A stretch of 64,000 nucleotides of DNA from Kribbella sp. VKM Ac-2569. GTDB taxonomy: Bacteria; Actinomycetota; Actinomycetes; Propionibacteriales; Kribbellaceae. Position 1 is the first letter of the stretch, and every line of letters begins with the position of its first letter. The stretch is taken from assembly GCF_004216905.1 (NCBI RefSeq), contig NZ_SGXJ01000001.1, positions 372,001 to 436,000 on the forward strand, in the 5' to 3' direction. Shown here in pieces: positions 18,514-27,952 of this stretch. The translations under genes and the position numbers were made by a program. The notes under the pieces are model-generated. The model saw only the letters and a program-made list of their open reading frames with translations, ran no database searches and was not told the DNA's origin.

Positions 18514-19272
18514 CAACGCCGCCCGGTTCGCCAGCACGTACGCCGCGGCCGCTCGGTACCCGCCCGCGTGATCCTCTTCCCGGTGTACGTCGAACGCCGG
18601 GTCCCCCGCCCGTACCTGCTGGTCGATGTACGCCGCGAACGACAGCAGCCTGATCCCGATCAGATCCACCAACTCGGCCGGCGCGACCCCGAGTCCGTAG
18701 GAGTCGCAGAACAGACGCAGCCGGCGGGCCCGGTCGGGCTCCTCCGGCCAGCCGAAAGGCTCGAGCGAGGCCGGCGGGTGGAACGGCACGAACTGATGCG
18801 CGGCGTACGCGAGATCCCACCGGCGGTTCGACGGGCGGATCGTGTCCCAGTCGATGATCCCGGTGACCTCCGATCCGTCGAAGACCAGATTCCACGGGGC
18901 CAGATCGTGGTGCCCGATGCAGTCGATCCGAACCGGCGTCGCGACCTCGAGCTCGTGCCAGTCGGCTGGATCGACCGGCTCGAACCCCTCGGTCGCATCG
19001 TGGAGCCGGCGGATCGCGCGGGCCACACTCACCAGCGCCTGATCCGACCGGAGCTCCTCGGACAGCGGTGGGTATCCGGTGGTCCCGGGGAGGTAGGAGA
19101 GCGTCTCCGTCTCACCGTCCGCAGCAACAAGCCGTGGCGCCAGGTCGAATCCGACCTGCTCGAAATGCCGGAGCAGTGCGTGCGTGTTCGCCGTACTCCT
19201 CCGGCGGTGCACCGTGTCACCTTGCCGCACCGGCTTGGCGAACCGGCCGCCCGGCAGGGCCTCGCCCGTCAC
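18502..19272 (-). CDS. Aminoglycoside phosphotransferase (APH) family kinase
   Basis: A 256-residue protein-kinase-like enzyme. The catalytic loop is [14 protein letters not shown] near residue 140, giving the HxDxxxxN pattern, followed by the metal-binding IIDWDTIRP. The N-lobe nucleotide fold is short. APH-family members phosphorylate antibiotics or, more often, unknown small molecules, so no resistance role should be assumed. The start overlaps the ilvD stop (GTGA), so the two may be co-transcribed. Confidence 0.85.
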   Translation of the reverse strand: MTGEALPGGRFAKPVRQGDTVHRRRSTANTHALLRHFEQVGFDLAPRLVAADGETETLSYLPGTTGYPPLSEELRSDQALVSVARAIRRLHDATEGFEPVDPADWHELEVATPVRIDCIGHHDLAPWNLVFDGSEVTGIIDWDTIRPSNRRWDLAYAAHQFVPFHPPASLEPFGWPEEPDRARRLRLFCDSYGLGVAPAELVDLIGIRLLSFAAYIDQQVRAGDPAFDVHREEDHAGGYRAAAAYVLANRAALLEL

Positions 19273-21119
19273 CCCAGCTTGCTGATGTCGCGGACGGCGC
19301 CCTTGTCGGCGCTGGTGGCCATAGCGGCGTAGGCGCGGAGGGCGGTGGTGACCTTGCGGTCGCGGTTCTTCGGGGCATAGACGCCGCCGAGTGCCGCCTC
19401 GCGCGCGGCCAGTTCGTCGTCGCCGACCAGCAGTTCGATCGACCGGTTCGGGATGTCGATCTTGATCCGGTCGCCGTCCTGGACCAGCGCGATCGTCCCG
19501 CCGGACGCCGCCTCGGGCGACACGTGCCCGATCGAGAGTCCCGACGTACCGCCGGAGAAGCGGCCGTCGGTGACGAGTGCGCAGACCTTGCCGAGACCGC
19601 GGCCCTTCAGGAACGACGTCGGGTACAGCATCTCCTGCATGCCCGGACCGCCCTTCGGGCCCTCGTACCGGATCACGACGACGTCGCCCGGCTGGACCTG
19701 CTTGGCCAGGATCTTCTCGACGGCCTCTTCCTGCGACTCACACACCACCGCGGGACCCTCGAACGTCCAGATCGACTCGTCCACACCGGCCGTCTTCACG
19801 ACACAGCCGTCGACGGCCAGGTTGCCCTTCAGGACGCCGAGACCGCCGTCCTTGGAGTACGCGTGCTCGCGGTCCCGGATGCAGCCGTTCGCCGCGTCGT
19901 CGTCCAGCGTCTCCCACCGCTCCGACTGCGAGAACGCGGTTGCCGACCGCTTGCAGCCCGGAGCCGCGTGCCACAGCTCGACGGCCTCCGGCGACGGCGA
20001 TCCGCCGCGCAGGTCCCACGTCTTCAGCCACTCGTCGATCGAGTCGCTGTGCACGGTGTGGATGTCCTGGTTCAGCAGGCCGGCGCGGTGCAGCTCACCG
20101 AGGATGGCCGGGATGCCGCCGGCGCGGTGCACGTCCTCCATGTAGTACGTGCCCTGCGGCGCGACGTTCGGCGCGACCTTCGCCAGGCACGGGACCTTCC
20201 GCGAGACCGCGTTGATGTCGTCGAGGTCGAAGCCGACCTCCGCCTCCTGCGCGGCCGCCAGCAGGTGCAGGATCGTGTTGGTCGACCCGCCCATCGCGAT
20301 GTCCAGGGCCATCGCGTTCTCGAACGCTTCCTTGGACGCGACGTTCCGCGGCAGCACGGTGGCGTCGTCATTGTCGTAGTACCGCTGGGTGATCCGTACG
20401 ACGGTCTCGCCGGCCTTCTCGTACAGCGCCTTGCGAGCGGTGTGGGTGGCCAGCACGGAGCCGTTGCCCGGCAGCGAGAGGCCGATCGCCTCGGTCAGGC
20501 AGTTCATCGAGTTCGCGGTGAACATGCCGGAACAGGAACCGCAGGTCGGGCAGGCGTTCTCCTCGATCCGCAGGATGTCGGCGTCGGAGACGTTCTCGTT
20601 GACGGCCTCGGACATCGCGTCGATCAGGTCGAGCTTGCGGACCGTGCCGTCGACGAGCGTCGCGCGGCCGGCCTCCATCGGGCCGCCGGAGACGAACACG
20701 GTCGGGATGTTCAGCCGGAGCGCCGCCATCAGCATGCCGGGCGTGATCTTGTCGCAGTTCGAGATGCACACCAGTGCGTCCGCGCAGTGCGCCTCGACCA
20801 TGTACTCGACCGAGTCGGCGATCAGGTCCCGGGACGGCAGGCTGTAGAGCATGCCGCCGTGGCCCATCGCGATCCCGTCGTCGACGGCGATCGTGTTGAA
20901 CTCGCGGGCGATCCCGCCGGCCGCGTGGATCGCCTCGGACACGATCCGGCCGACCGGGGCGAGGTGCGTGTGGCCGGGGACGAACTCGGTGAAGCTGTTC
21001 GCCACCGCGATGATCGGCTTCCCGAAGTCCTCCCGGGCTACCCCGGAGGCCTGCATGAGCGCGCGGGCGCCCGCCATGTTGCGGCCGTGGGTGACTGTGC
21101 GGGACCTGAGAGCGGGCAC
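19269..21119 (-). CDS. ilvD: Dihydroxy-acid dehydratase
   Basis: Third enzyme of valine and isoleucine synthesis, 616 residues. The iron-sulfur cluster ligands are in [12 protein letters not shown] near residue 120 and [19 protein letters not shown] near 190. Other landmarks are the start [32 protein letters not shown], and [19 protein letters not shown] near the C-terminus. The GTG at 21119 has AAGGAG upstream. It is divergent from the AraC-type regulator, and a perfect TACACGTGTA palindrome (21136-21145) lies 16 bases before its start. No other ilv genes are in the window. Confidence 0.97.
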   Translation of the reverse strand: MPALRSRTVTHGRNMAGARALMQASGVAREDFGKPIIAVANSFTEFVPGHTHLAPVGRIVSEAIHAAGGIAREFNTIAVDDGIAMGHGGMLYSLPSRDLIADSVEYMVEAHCADALVCISNCDKITPGMLMAALRLNIPTVFVSGGPMEAGRATLVDGTVRKLDLIDAMSEAVNENVSDADILRIEENACPTCGSCSGMFTANSMNCLTEAIGLSLPGNGSVLATHTARKALYEKAGETVVRITQRYYDNDDATVLPRNVASKEAFENAMALDIAMGGSTNTILHLLAAAQEAEVGFDLDDINAVSRKVPCLAKVAPNVAPQGTYYMEDVHRAGGIPAILGELHRAGLLNQDIHTVHSDSIDEWLKTWDLRGGSPSPEAVELWHAAPGCKRSATAFSQSERWETLDDDAANGCIRDREHAYSKDGGLGVLKGNLAVDGCVVKTAGVDESIWTFEGPAVVCESQEEAVEKILAKQVQPGDVVVIRYEGPKGGPGMQEMLYPTSFLKGRGLGKVCALVTDGRFSGGTSGLSIGHVSPEAASGGTIALVQDGDRIKIDIPNRSIELLVGDDELAAREAALGGVYAPKNRDRKVTTALRAYAAMATSADKGAVRDISKLG

Positions 21120-21231
21120 GACGACATCTCCTTGCTACACGTGTACGTGGCTACCGATCCTGCCACGCTCGTCCGGATGGCGGTACGCGGGTCCCGGATC
21201 CTGGAGGGCCGGTTCTGTCCGTGGCCGGCTC

Positions 21232-21237
21232 TAGTCT
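21232..21237 (+). promoter_or_regulatory. Candidate -10 box, leaderless araC-type gene
   Basis: TAGTCT ends six bases before the ATG at 21244; no ribosome-binding site is visible. Confidence 0.4.
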
Positions 21238-21243
21238 GGATCC

Positions 21244-22113
21244 ATGGCCGGGATGGAGCACCGCACGCGTCCGCTGCACGCTGCGCTGCGCCCGTACGTC
21301 GGAGACGTCATCGGGTATGCGTACGACGCCGATCCCCCGGACCTGCACCGCGGGCTGCCGTCGCGCTACCTGACGCTCGTCGTCACGCTCGATGAGCCGC
21401 TGGGCGTCGCGTGGCCGGGCGGTCCGGTGGAGAAGTACGACGCACTGGTCGGCGGGTTGCACTCCACCGCCGTGCAGATCGGTCAGACGCCCAGCCGGGC
21501 CGGTGTGCAGCTGTCACTCACTCCCGCGGCCGCACGCGTGCTCTTCGGGCTGCCGCCGGGTGAGCTCGCGTCGGCGGTCGTCGGGCTCGACGACGTGCTC
21601 GGCCGACCGGCCCGCGAGCTGACCCAGCACCTGCGTGCGGAGACGAGCTGGTCGGCTCGCTTCGATGTGCTCGAGGACATGTTGCTGCAGCGGCTCGGCG
21701 CGCGCCCGCATGGTGCGGTCCGTCCCGAGCTCGACTGGGCATGGCAGCGACTGTGCATGTCGGGCGGCGCAATCGGCGTACAGGAGCTGGCGACCGAGGT
21801 CGGCTGGAGCCGGCGGCACCTCACCGACCGGTTCACCTCCGAGTTCGGCCTGGCGCCCAAGGTCACGTCCCGGGTGCTGCGCTTCGAGCGCGTCACCAGC
21901 TACCTGCGCCGGCATCCACGCACCCGGCTGGCGGAGCTCTCGGCCGCCGTCGGGTACGCCGACCAGTCGCATCTGACCCGTGAGTTCCGGGCGATCGCGG
22001 GCTGCTCGCCGCGGCAGTGGATGACCGAGGAACTCCCGGCCCTGCCGGCCGATTTCACCCGTAATCCACAGGGTCCGGCGATCGCGCCAGCATCGTCGGC
22101 GCGATCTCACTAA
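21244..22113 (+). CDS. AraC/XylS family transcriptional regulator
   Basis: 289 residues. The C-terminal third is a double helix-turn-helix of the AraC type: [21 protein letters not shown], then [21 protein letters not shown] and the family end CSPRQWM. The N-terminal part ([19 protein letters not shown]) resembles the DUF6597-like domain found in many actinobacterial AraC regulators; its ligand is unknown. Divergent from ilvD, so regulation of ilvD is possible but unproven. The recQ gene starts ten bases after its stop. Confidence 0.9.
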   Translation: MAGMEHRTRPLHAALRPYVGDVIGYAYDADPPDLHRGLPSRYLTLVVTLDEPLGVAWPGGPVEKYDALVGGLHSTAVQIGQTPSRAGVQLSLTPAAARVLFGLPPGELASAVVGLDDVLGRPARELTQHLRAETSWSARFDVLEDMLLQRLGARPHGAVRPELDWAWQRLCMSGGAIGVQELATEVGWSRRHLTDRFTSEFGLAPKVTSRVLRFERVTSYLRRHPRTRLAELSAAVGYADQSHLTREFRAIAGCSPRQWMTEELPALPADFTRNPQGPAIAPASSARSH

Positions 22114-22116
22114 ACT
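22111..22116 (+). promoter_or_regulatory. Candidate -10 box, leaderless recQ
   Basis: TAAACT includes the stop codon of the upstream regulator gene and ends seven bases before the recQ GTG at 22124. Confidence 0.4.
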
Positions 22117-22123
22117 CGCCGAC

Positions 22124-23959
22124 GTGAGTGAGACGACCGAGCTGCCCGATTCCGAAGCCCTTCAGGTCCTCCGGCGGGTGTTCGGGTACGAATCCTTCCG
22201 CGGTGAGCAGGCCGACATCATCGACACCGTCGTCGCGGGCGGTGACGCGCTGGTGCTGATGCCGACCGGCGGCGGCAAGTCGCTGTGCTACCAGATCCCG
22301 TCGCTGGTCCGGTCCGGTGTCGGCGTGGTGATCTCGCCGCTGATCGCGCTGATGCAGGACCAGGTGGATGCGCTGACGGCGCTCGGCGTACGGGCCGGAT
22401 TCCTCAACTCCACCCAGGATTTCGAGCAGCGGAGAGAGGTCGAGCAGGCGTTCCTGGCCGGTGAGCTGGACCTGCTCTACCTCGCACCGGAGCGGCTCCG
22501 GGTCGACGCGACCGTGCGGCTGCTCGACCAGGGCAAGATCGCGCTGTTCGCGATCGACGAGGCGCACTGTGTGTCGCAGTGGGGCCACGACTTCCGGCCG
22601 GACTACCTGATGCTGTCCGAGTTGCACGAGCGCTGGCCCGACGTACCGCGGATCGCGTTGACCGCGACGGCGACCGAGGCGACGCATCAGGAGATCGCGA
22701 CCCGGCTGAAGCTGAACGAGGCGAAGCACTTCGTCGCGAGCTTCGACCGGCCGAACATCCAGTACCGGATCGTCCCGAAGGACAGCCCGCAGCGGCAGTT
22801 GCTCGACCTGCTCCGCACCGAGCACGCCGGCGACGCGGGCATCGTGTACTGCCTGTCCCGCAACAGTGTCGAGAAGACCGCGGCCTTCCTGACCCAGAAC
22901 GGGATCGAGGCCGTGCCGTACCACGCGGGCCTGGACAGCCGGACGCGTGCGACGAACCAGTCGCGGTTCCTGCGCGAGGACGGGCTGGTCGTGGTGGCGA
23001 CGATCGCGTTCGGGATGGGGATCGACAAGCCGGACGTCCGGTTCGTCGCGCATCTCGATCTGCCGAAGTCGGTCGAGGGGTACTACCAGGAGACCGGTCG
23101 CGCGGGGCGGGACGGGCTGCCCTCGACGGCGTGGCTGGCGTACGGGCTGCAGGACGTCGTACAGCAGCGGAAGATGATCGACACGTCCGAGGGCGACCTC
23201 GCGCATCGACGGCGGCTGGGTTCGCATCTCGACGCGATGCTGGCGCTGTGCGAGACCGTGCAATGCCGGCGGTCGCAGCTCCTGGCGTACTTCGGTCAGC
23301 ACGGCGAGACGTGCGGGAACTGCGACACGTGCCTGACGCCGCCGGAGTCGTGGGACGGGACGATCGCGGCGCAGAAGCTGCTGTCGACGGTCTATCGGCT
23401 GCAGCATGAGCGCGGACAGAAGTTCGGCGCCGGGCAACTGGTCGACATCCTGCTCGGCAAGGAGACCGACAAGGTCAAGCAGTTCCGGCACAACGAGCTG
23501 ACAGTGTTCGGGATCGGCACCGAGTTGAAGGACACCGAGTGGCGCGGAGTGGTCCGGCAGTTGCTGGCGCTGCGGTTGCTCGCCGTCGAGGGCGACTACG
23601 GAACGCTCGTGCTGACCGAGGAGAGCGGCGAGGTGCTCGGCAAGCGGCGCGACGTGATGATGCGCCGCGAGCCCGAGCGAGTCCGGTCTTCGAGTAGATC
23701 GTCGGGCGGGAAGAAGAAGGCGGCGGCCGATCTGCCACCGGAGGCGGCGCCGGTGTTCGAGCGGTTGCGCGCGTGGCGGGCGGCCGTGGCCAAGGAGCAG
23801 GGTGTCCCGGCGTACGTCATCTTCCACGACGCGACTCTGCGCCAGATCGCGACCGACCAGCCGTCGTCGCTGGCCGAGCTGGGCACGATCAGCGGCATCG
23901 GCGAGAACAAGCTGACCAAGTACGGCGACGGTGTGCTGGAGACATTGGCCGCGGAGTGA
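22124..23959 (+). CDS. recQ: ATP-dependent DNA helicase RecQ
   Basis: 611 residues with the full RecQ layout. Superfamily-2 helicase motifs include [40 protein letters not shown] and [12 protein letters not shown]. The four-cysteine zinc site follows ([11 protein letters not shown] then CGNCDTC), then an RQC winged helix and a C-terminal HRDC domain ([23 protein letters not shown]). It unwinds forked or recombination intermediates. The start is GTG with no Shine-Dalgarno. Confidence 0.96.
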   Translation: MSETTELPDSEALQVLRRVFGYESFRGEQADIIDTVVAGGDALVLMPTGGGKSLCYQIPSLVRSGVGVVISPLIALMQDQVDALTALGVRAGFLNSTQDFEQRREVEQAFLAGELDLLYLAPERLRVDATVRLLDQGKIALFAIDEAHCVSQWGHDFRPDYLMLSELHERWPDVPRIALTATATEATHQEIATRLKLNEAKHFVASFDRPNIQYRIVPKDSPQRQLLDLLRTEHAGDAGIVYCLSRNSVEKTAAFLTQNGIEAVPYHAGLDSRTRATNQSRFLREDGLVVVATIAFGMGIDKPDVRFVAHLDLPKSVEGYYQETGRAGRDGLPSTAWLAYGLQDVVQQRKMIDTSEGDLAHRRRLGSHLDAMLALCETVQCRRSQLLAYFGQHGETCGNCDTCLTPPESWDGTIAAQKLLSTVYRLQHERGQKFGAGQLVDILLGKETDKVKQFRHNELTVFGIGTELKDTEWRGVVRQLLALRLLAVEGDYGTLVLTEESGEVLGKRRDVMMRREPERVRSSSRSSGGKKKAAADLPPEAAPVFERLRAWRAAVAKEQGVPAYVIFHDATLRQIATDQPSSLAELGTISGIGENKLTKYGDGVLETLAAE

Positions 23960-24037
23960 TGTCGAATCGTGCTCGCGGTCTTCGACGCCTAGGCACAGGT
24001 GCGGACCAACCGTGCCCGCGAAGACTGGAGAACGCTC

Positions 24038-24607
24038 ATGTCCTCATCCGTGCTGTTGATGTCGATGTCCGCCGACGGCTACATCGCCGGGCCGGACGAC
24101 CGGCCGGGCAATCCCGGCGGCGACGACTTCATGCGGTTGCACGAGTGGTACCTGGACGCGGACGGCGAGGTGGGCCGCCCGGACGGTGAGCCTGGCGAGA
24201 TCTGGGACGAGCTGAACGCCACGGGCGCGATCCTGGTCGGCCGTCGTACGGCGGAGCAGGTCGACTACTACGGCGGCGACCATCACGGCGTACCGATCTT
24301 CGTCCTCAGCCGCGACCCGTCACCGGTGGACTACGAGAACGTCCACGTGGTGGGCGACATCGAGACCGCGATGGCGCAGGCCAAGGCGGCGGCCGGCGAC
24401 AAGGACGTGTTGGTCCACGGCGCGGTCACCGCACAGCTGGCGTTGGCAGCCGGGCTCCTCGACGAGCTGCAGCTCAGCCAGGTGCCGGTCCTGTTCGGCA
24501 GCGGTCTGCGACTGTTCGACGTACTCCCCGAACGCGTCGAACTCGAGATCGTCCGCGTGATCGACACTCCCCGGGCAACGCACATCCGGTACCGGGTTCG
24601 TCGCTGA
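24038..24607 (+). CDS. RibD C-terminal/dihydrofolate-reductase-like protein
   Basis: 189 residues of the DHFR-like RibD-C fold: SVLLMSMSADGYIAGPDDRP, AILVGRRTAEQ, PIFVLSRDPSP, VLVHGAVTAQLALAAGLLDEL and VPVLFGSGLRLFD are characteristic. Members reduce pyrimidine or pteridine-type substrates with NADPH, or have unknown substrates. The ATG at 24038 has GGAG seven bases upstream; an earlier in-frame ATG at 23999 lacks one. It stands alone and converges on the next gene. Confidence 0.88.
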   Translation: MSSSVLLMSMSADGYIAGPDDRPGNPGGDDFMRLHEWYLDADGEVGRPDGEPGEIWDELNATGAILVGRRTAEQVDYYGGDHHGVPIFVLSRDPSPVDYENVHVVGDIETAMAQAKAAAGDKDVLVHGAVTAQLALAAGLLDELQLSQVPVLFGSGLRLFDVLPERVELEIVRVIDTPRATHIRYRVRR

Positions 24608-24609
24608 GG

Positions 24610-25761
24610 TCACCTGAGGAGCGGTTGGACGGCCGTCGTCAGGTCGCCCATCGGCCGGCCGATGTGCCGCCCGCCGTCGGCGAGGACCAGCGCGATCGAG
24701 AGCTTCTTCTCGGGGATCACGACCAACAGACTGGTGTGATCAGGCAGGTCACCGCCATGACCGTAGGCGTCGCCGAGGCCGAACTGCCGCGTGAACCGCA
24801 TCGTTCCGAGCCCGTACTCGCCGTCGCCCGCGGTCATCTGGCGGACCAGGTCCGGCGGCAGGATGCGGCCGCCGTACAGCTGGTAACCCCAGCGGGCGAC
24901 CGTCGGCGCATCGGCGGCGACCCCGCCGAACGGTGCGATCGCGCTGGCGAACGCACGGCACGGGAGGAAGCCGTCAGGCTGCCCGCACGACTCGTTGCGG
25001 TCGCCTGCGACCGGCGGCTGCGGCTTCTCCGCATCCTGGAAGGCAAGGTGCCGCAGACCGGCCGGCAGCGCCAGGTCGCGGCGGAGCGCGGTGGCGAGTG
25101 GCTGCCCGGTGACCTTCTCGATCAGGAGGCCGAGCAGCGCGTAACTGGGATTGCTGTAGCTGTACGGGCTGTTCGGCACGTTGACTGCCGAAGTGTAGTA
25201 GTCCAGCGACTGTGCGAGCCGCCAATGCCTGCCCGGCGCCGCAGCGACCGCCTTGTCCACCCGAGCGACGTCATCCGACTGGAAGTCCGGAACGCCGGAC
25301 GTCATCGAGAGGTGCTGGCGAACGGTTGCGTTGTTGGCGGTCAGCTTGTGCTGCACGTACCGCGAGAGCGGCACGTCGAGGCTGAGCTTCCCAGCGTTCG
25401 CGAGCAGCATCACCTCCGCCGCAAGGAACGTCTTGGTGATGCTGGCAACCGCCATGCTGGTGTCCGGGCGCAGCGGCGTACCGCGGCTGTCCGTGCCGGC
25501 CGCGCCCGACCAGGTCCAGTGATCGGTGATCACCGTGACGGTGGCGCCCCGCGAACCGGACGGGCTGTCCGGGAACTCGACGATCCTGGCCAGCACGTCC
25601 TGCAAGGCGCCGGCCTTCGCGGGATCGAGAGTCTGCGTGGCCGGGACCGGGAAGGTGCCCACGGAGGCAGGCGTGTCCGGCGCGGGTGTCGGTACCTCTC
25701 CCCCACCAGAGCACCCCACCACCGCCGCAATCACCAGGAGGGCGGCTGCGCTCCACCTCAT
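24610..25761 (-). CDS. Beta-lactamase-fold serine hydrolase lipoprotein
   Basis: 383 residues. The signal peptide ends at the lipobox VVGC (residues about 14-17). The catalytic motifs of the class-C/esterase-like family are seen as SITK (SxxK) near residue 107, YSN (YxN) near 200 and HGG near 340. Members include D-aminopeptidases, esterases and PBP-like proteins; the exact substrate is not predictable. It would act on the outer face of the membrane. It converges with the RibD-C gene two bases away. Confidence 0.88.
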   Translation of the reverse strand: MRWSAAALLVIAAVVGCSGGGEVPTPAPDTPASVGTFPVPATQTLDPAKAGALQDVLARIVEFPDSPSGSRGATVTVITDHWTWSGAAGTDSRGTPLRPDTSMAVASITKTFLAAEVMLLANAGKLSLDVPLSRYVQHKLTANNATVRQHLSMTSGVPDFQSDDVARVDKAVAAAPGRHWRLAQSLDYYTSAVNVPNSPYSYSNPSYALLGLLIEKVTGQPLATALRRDLALPAGLRHLAFQDAEKPQPPVAGDRNESCGQPDGFLPCRAFASAIAPFGGVAADAPTVARWGYQLYGGRILPPDLVRQMTAGDGEYGLGTMRFTRQFGLGDAYGHGGDLPDHTSLLVVIPEKKLSIALVLADGGRHIGRPMGDLTTAVQPLLR

Positions 25762-25780
25762 CCCCTGATCATGACACCGC

Positions 25781-26650
25781 CTATGGCGTCCAAGTGACGG
25801 TTGGAGCGAGATCGGCGAATTCGTGCACCAACCGGGAACGCCGGCTGGCGATCCATGCCAGGCAGACCGTGTTCGGGGCGAGGTTGTCGACCGGGACCGT
25901 GACCACGTCGGGGCGCTGGTAGAACGTCGCGACGGACAACGGGATGATCGAGACGCCGCGGCCGGCGGCGACGTGTTCGAGTTTCTCCTCGACGCTGCGC
26001 AGGACGGGGACCGGCTTCGCCGTCCGGGTGCGAAGCTCGACGGCGATGTCGCGCCATTCCGGTACGGCGTCCGGGTCCTGCAGCAGGTGCTCGCCGGCGA
26101 GGTCGGTGATGTCGATGACGGGCTTGCCGGCCAGGCGATGATCGGCCGGGAGCGTGGCGACCCGTGGCTCCTCGAACAGCGGGCGAACGGTCAGCCCGGC
26201 CTGATCGATCGGTAGCCGGACGATGCTCACGTCCACTCGCCCGTCGTGCAGTACGTCGACCTGGTCGTCCCACGTGGTCCGGATCAGCTCGATCTCGAGG
26301 TCGGGGTGCGTCGCACCGAGCGCGCGGACCGCCTCGGTCACAGTGAGCCCCGGCATGAAGCCGATCGTGAACGTCTTCGAGCCACGCGCGGCGAGCGCGA
26401 CCCTGCGCCGGGCGGCGTCCGCGGCGGCCAGCAGCGGACGGGCGTCGTCCAGCAACTGGCGACCGGCCGACGTCAGTTCGGTGGCTCGCTTGGTCCGCAC
26501 GAACAACTGCGCCCGGACCTCGTCCTCGAGTGCGCGGATCTGCCGGGACAGCACGGGCTGCGCGATGTGCAGCCGCTCGGCCGCGCGCCCGAAGTGCAGT
26601 TCCTCGGCGACGGCCACGAAGTACCGGAGCTTGCGGAGATCGAGATCCAT
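25781..26650 (-). CDS. LysR family transcriptional regulator
   Basis: 289 residues. The N-terminal helix-turn-helix is LRKLRYFVAVAEELHFGRAAERLHIAQPVLSRQI (split here as residues 5-38), followed by a periplasmic-binding-like effector domain. It is divergent from the SDR gene at 26751, the classical LysR arrangement. A near-perfect operator overlaps its own start codon, indicating autoregulation. Confidence 0.93.
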   Translation of the reverse strand: MDLDLRKLRYFVAVAEELHFGRAAERLHIAQPVLSRQIRALEDEVRAQLFVRTKRATELTSAGRQLLDDARPLLAAADAARRRVALAARGSKTFTIGFMPGLTVTEAVRALGATHPDLEIELIRTTWDDQVDVLHDGRVDVSIVRLPIDQAGLTVRPLFEEPRVATLPADHRLAGKPVIDITDLAGEHLLQDPDAVPEWRDIAVELRTRTAKPVPVLRSVEEKLEHVAAGRGVSIIPLSVATFYQRPDVVTVPVDNLAPNTVCLAWIASRRSRLVHEFADLAPTVTWTP

Positions 26651-26668
26651 AATACCTTCAGGGTATTA
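26650..26668. promoter_or_regulatory. LysR operator in the LysR/SDR divergent promoter
   Basis: TAATACC, a five-base spacer and GGTATTA form a perfect 19-base dyad. It contains the T-N11-A core of LysR sites and reaches the first base of the lysR ATG. It is AT-rich compared with its surroundings. Confidence 0.7.
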
Positions 26669-26750
26669 CAGCGACCGGAACAGGTCTTGGACGCCGGCGT
26701 CCGGACGGCCGCATCGTGGAAGGGAAATCCCAACCACGAAAGGCAGTTCC

Positions 26751-27452
26751 GTGACTCTGCAGGACCAACGCGTCGTCGTCCTCGGTGGTACGTCGGGGAT
26801 CGGGCTCGCGACCGCTGAACTCGCCGCCGCCCAGGGTGCAACCGTGATCGTTGCCTCCAGCAACCCGGAGTCGGTGCAGAAGGCGCTGGCGACCCTCCCC
26901 GGCTCGGCCATCGGCGCCGCCGTCGACCTCACCGACTCCGCTGCGGTTGCGGCGTTCTTCACTGGGTTGGAGCCATTCGACCACCTCGTCTTCACGGCCG
27001 GGGAGGCGTTGGCGTTGCTCGAGGTCGGCACGATGGACCTCGCCCAGGCGCGGGCGGCGTTCGAGCTGCGGTACTTCGGTGCGCTCGGTGCCGTGAGTGC
27101 CGCCGTACCGAAGCTCCGTCCGGGCGGTTCCGTCGTACTCACGACCGGCGCCGCCGCGGACCGGCCCGGCGCCGGCTGGTCGGTCGCCGCGAGTATCTGC
27201 GGCGCGGTGGACTCCCTCGTCCGCGCCCTCGCCGTCGAACTCGCCCCGCTCCGCATCAACGCCGTCAAACCCGGTGTCGTCCGTACGCCGTTGTGGCGCG
27301 GCGCCCTCGAGTACGACGAGACCGCCCGCCACCTCCCCGTCCAACGCGTCGGCGAACCCGAGGACATCGCCGCCGCCTACGTCTACCTGATGAACCAGCC
27401 GTACGCGACCGGCTCGATCGTCAGCGTCGACGGCGGACACGTCCTCGTCTGA
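26751..27452 (+). CDS. Short-chain dehydrogenase/reductase
   Basis: 233 residues from a GTG at 26751. The Rossmann motif is VVLGGTSGIGLA (TGxxxGIG class). The C-terminal region has INAVKPGVVRTP and SIVSVDGGHVLV. The usual YxxxK catalytic pair is replaced in the expected place by GWSVAASICGAVDSLVRALA, with no Tyr or Lys, so this is an atypical or non-catalytic SDR. Probable target of the divergent LysR regulator. Confidence 0.88.
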   Translation: MTLQDQRVVVLGGTSGIGLATAELAAAQGATVIVASSNPESVQKALATLPGSAIGAAVDLTDSAAVAAFFTGLEPFDHLVFTAGEALALLEVGTMDLAQARAAFELRYFGALGAVSAAVPKLRPGGSVVLTTGAAADRPGAGWSVAASICGAVDSLVRALAVELAPLRINAVKPGVVRTPLWRGALEYDETARHLPVQRVGEPEDIAAAYVYLMNQPYATGSIVSVDGGHVLV

Positions 27453-27453
27453 G

Positions 27454-27825
27454 TCAGGCCTGGGAGATGTAGAGGCGGTTTCCGTCGGGGTCGCGGAGGC
27501 TGAACATCGGCGGGACGCCTGGCCATTCGAGCAGTTCGTCGGTGTCCACGCCCGCGCCGAGGAAGTGCTCGTGGGCCGCCTTCGCGTCTGGGCTGGCCAT
27601 CCGGATGCCGGTGTCCACGCCGGCCGGGTTGCCGTCGCTCGCGGGGACAAGCGCGATGCTCGCGGACGAGCCGGCCGGCGCGACCGTGATCCACCGCCCG
27701 CCGAACTGCGGCAGCGGCGCATCCATCAGCAACTCGAAGCCCAGGGTGTCGGTGTAGAACGCCACCGCCCGGTCCTGATCGGTCACCGGAACGCCGACGG
27801 TCCTGATCTCGCTGATGTGGTTCAT
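27454..27825 (-). CDS. VOC superfamily (glyoxalase/bleomycin-resistance-like) protein
   Basis: 123 residues with the paired beta-alpha-beta-beta-beta module: AVFYTDTLGFELLMDAPLPQ, then HEHFLGAGVDTDELLEWPGV and FSLRDPDGNRLYISQA, the usual family end. Members bind a divalent metal and act on small molecules or bind drugs; substrate unknown. AAGGAG lies seven bases before the ATG. It converges with the SDR gene one base away. Confidence 0.88.
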   Translation of the reverse strand: MNHISEIRTVGVPVTDQDRAVAFYTDTLGFELLMDAPLPQFGGRWITVAPAGSSASIALVPASDGNPAGVDTGIRMASPDAKAAHEHFLGAGVDTDELLEWPGVPPMFSLRDPDGNRLYISQA

Positions 27826-27901
27826 CCTGGTTCTCCTTCTCGTGAAGAGGTGCTTTCACCAGGAGGTAGAACCCGATCCGCGGTTTTCGACATCGCCCAC
27901 G

Positions 27902-27938
27902 AAAGAAGCCCCGGACGCGGCGGTCCGAGGCTTCTTTT
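27902..27938. terminator. Strong intrinsic terminator after the DUF3352 gene
   Basis: AAAGAAGCC..CGGAC and GTCCG..GGCTTCTTT form a stem of about 14 pairs with one mismatch and a six-base loop (27917-27922). T-rich runs follow on both strands. Its place just beyond the minus-strand stop at 27953 makes it the end of the dnaE/DUF2567/DUF3352 transcripts. Confidence 0.85.
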
Positions 27939-27952
27939 GTGCAGCGTGATTA

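Noticed and set aside
18502..19272. Antibiotic-resistance gene
   Set aside because: APH-fold kinases are widespread with many substrates; nothing here points to an antibiotic.
19068..21395. A 775-codon plus-strand open frame
   Set aside because: Antisense to ilvD. Its sequence is Arg/Val/Asp-rich and resembles no family, as expected in high-GC DNA.
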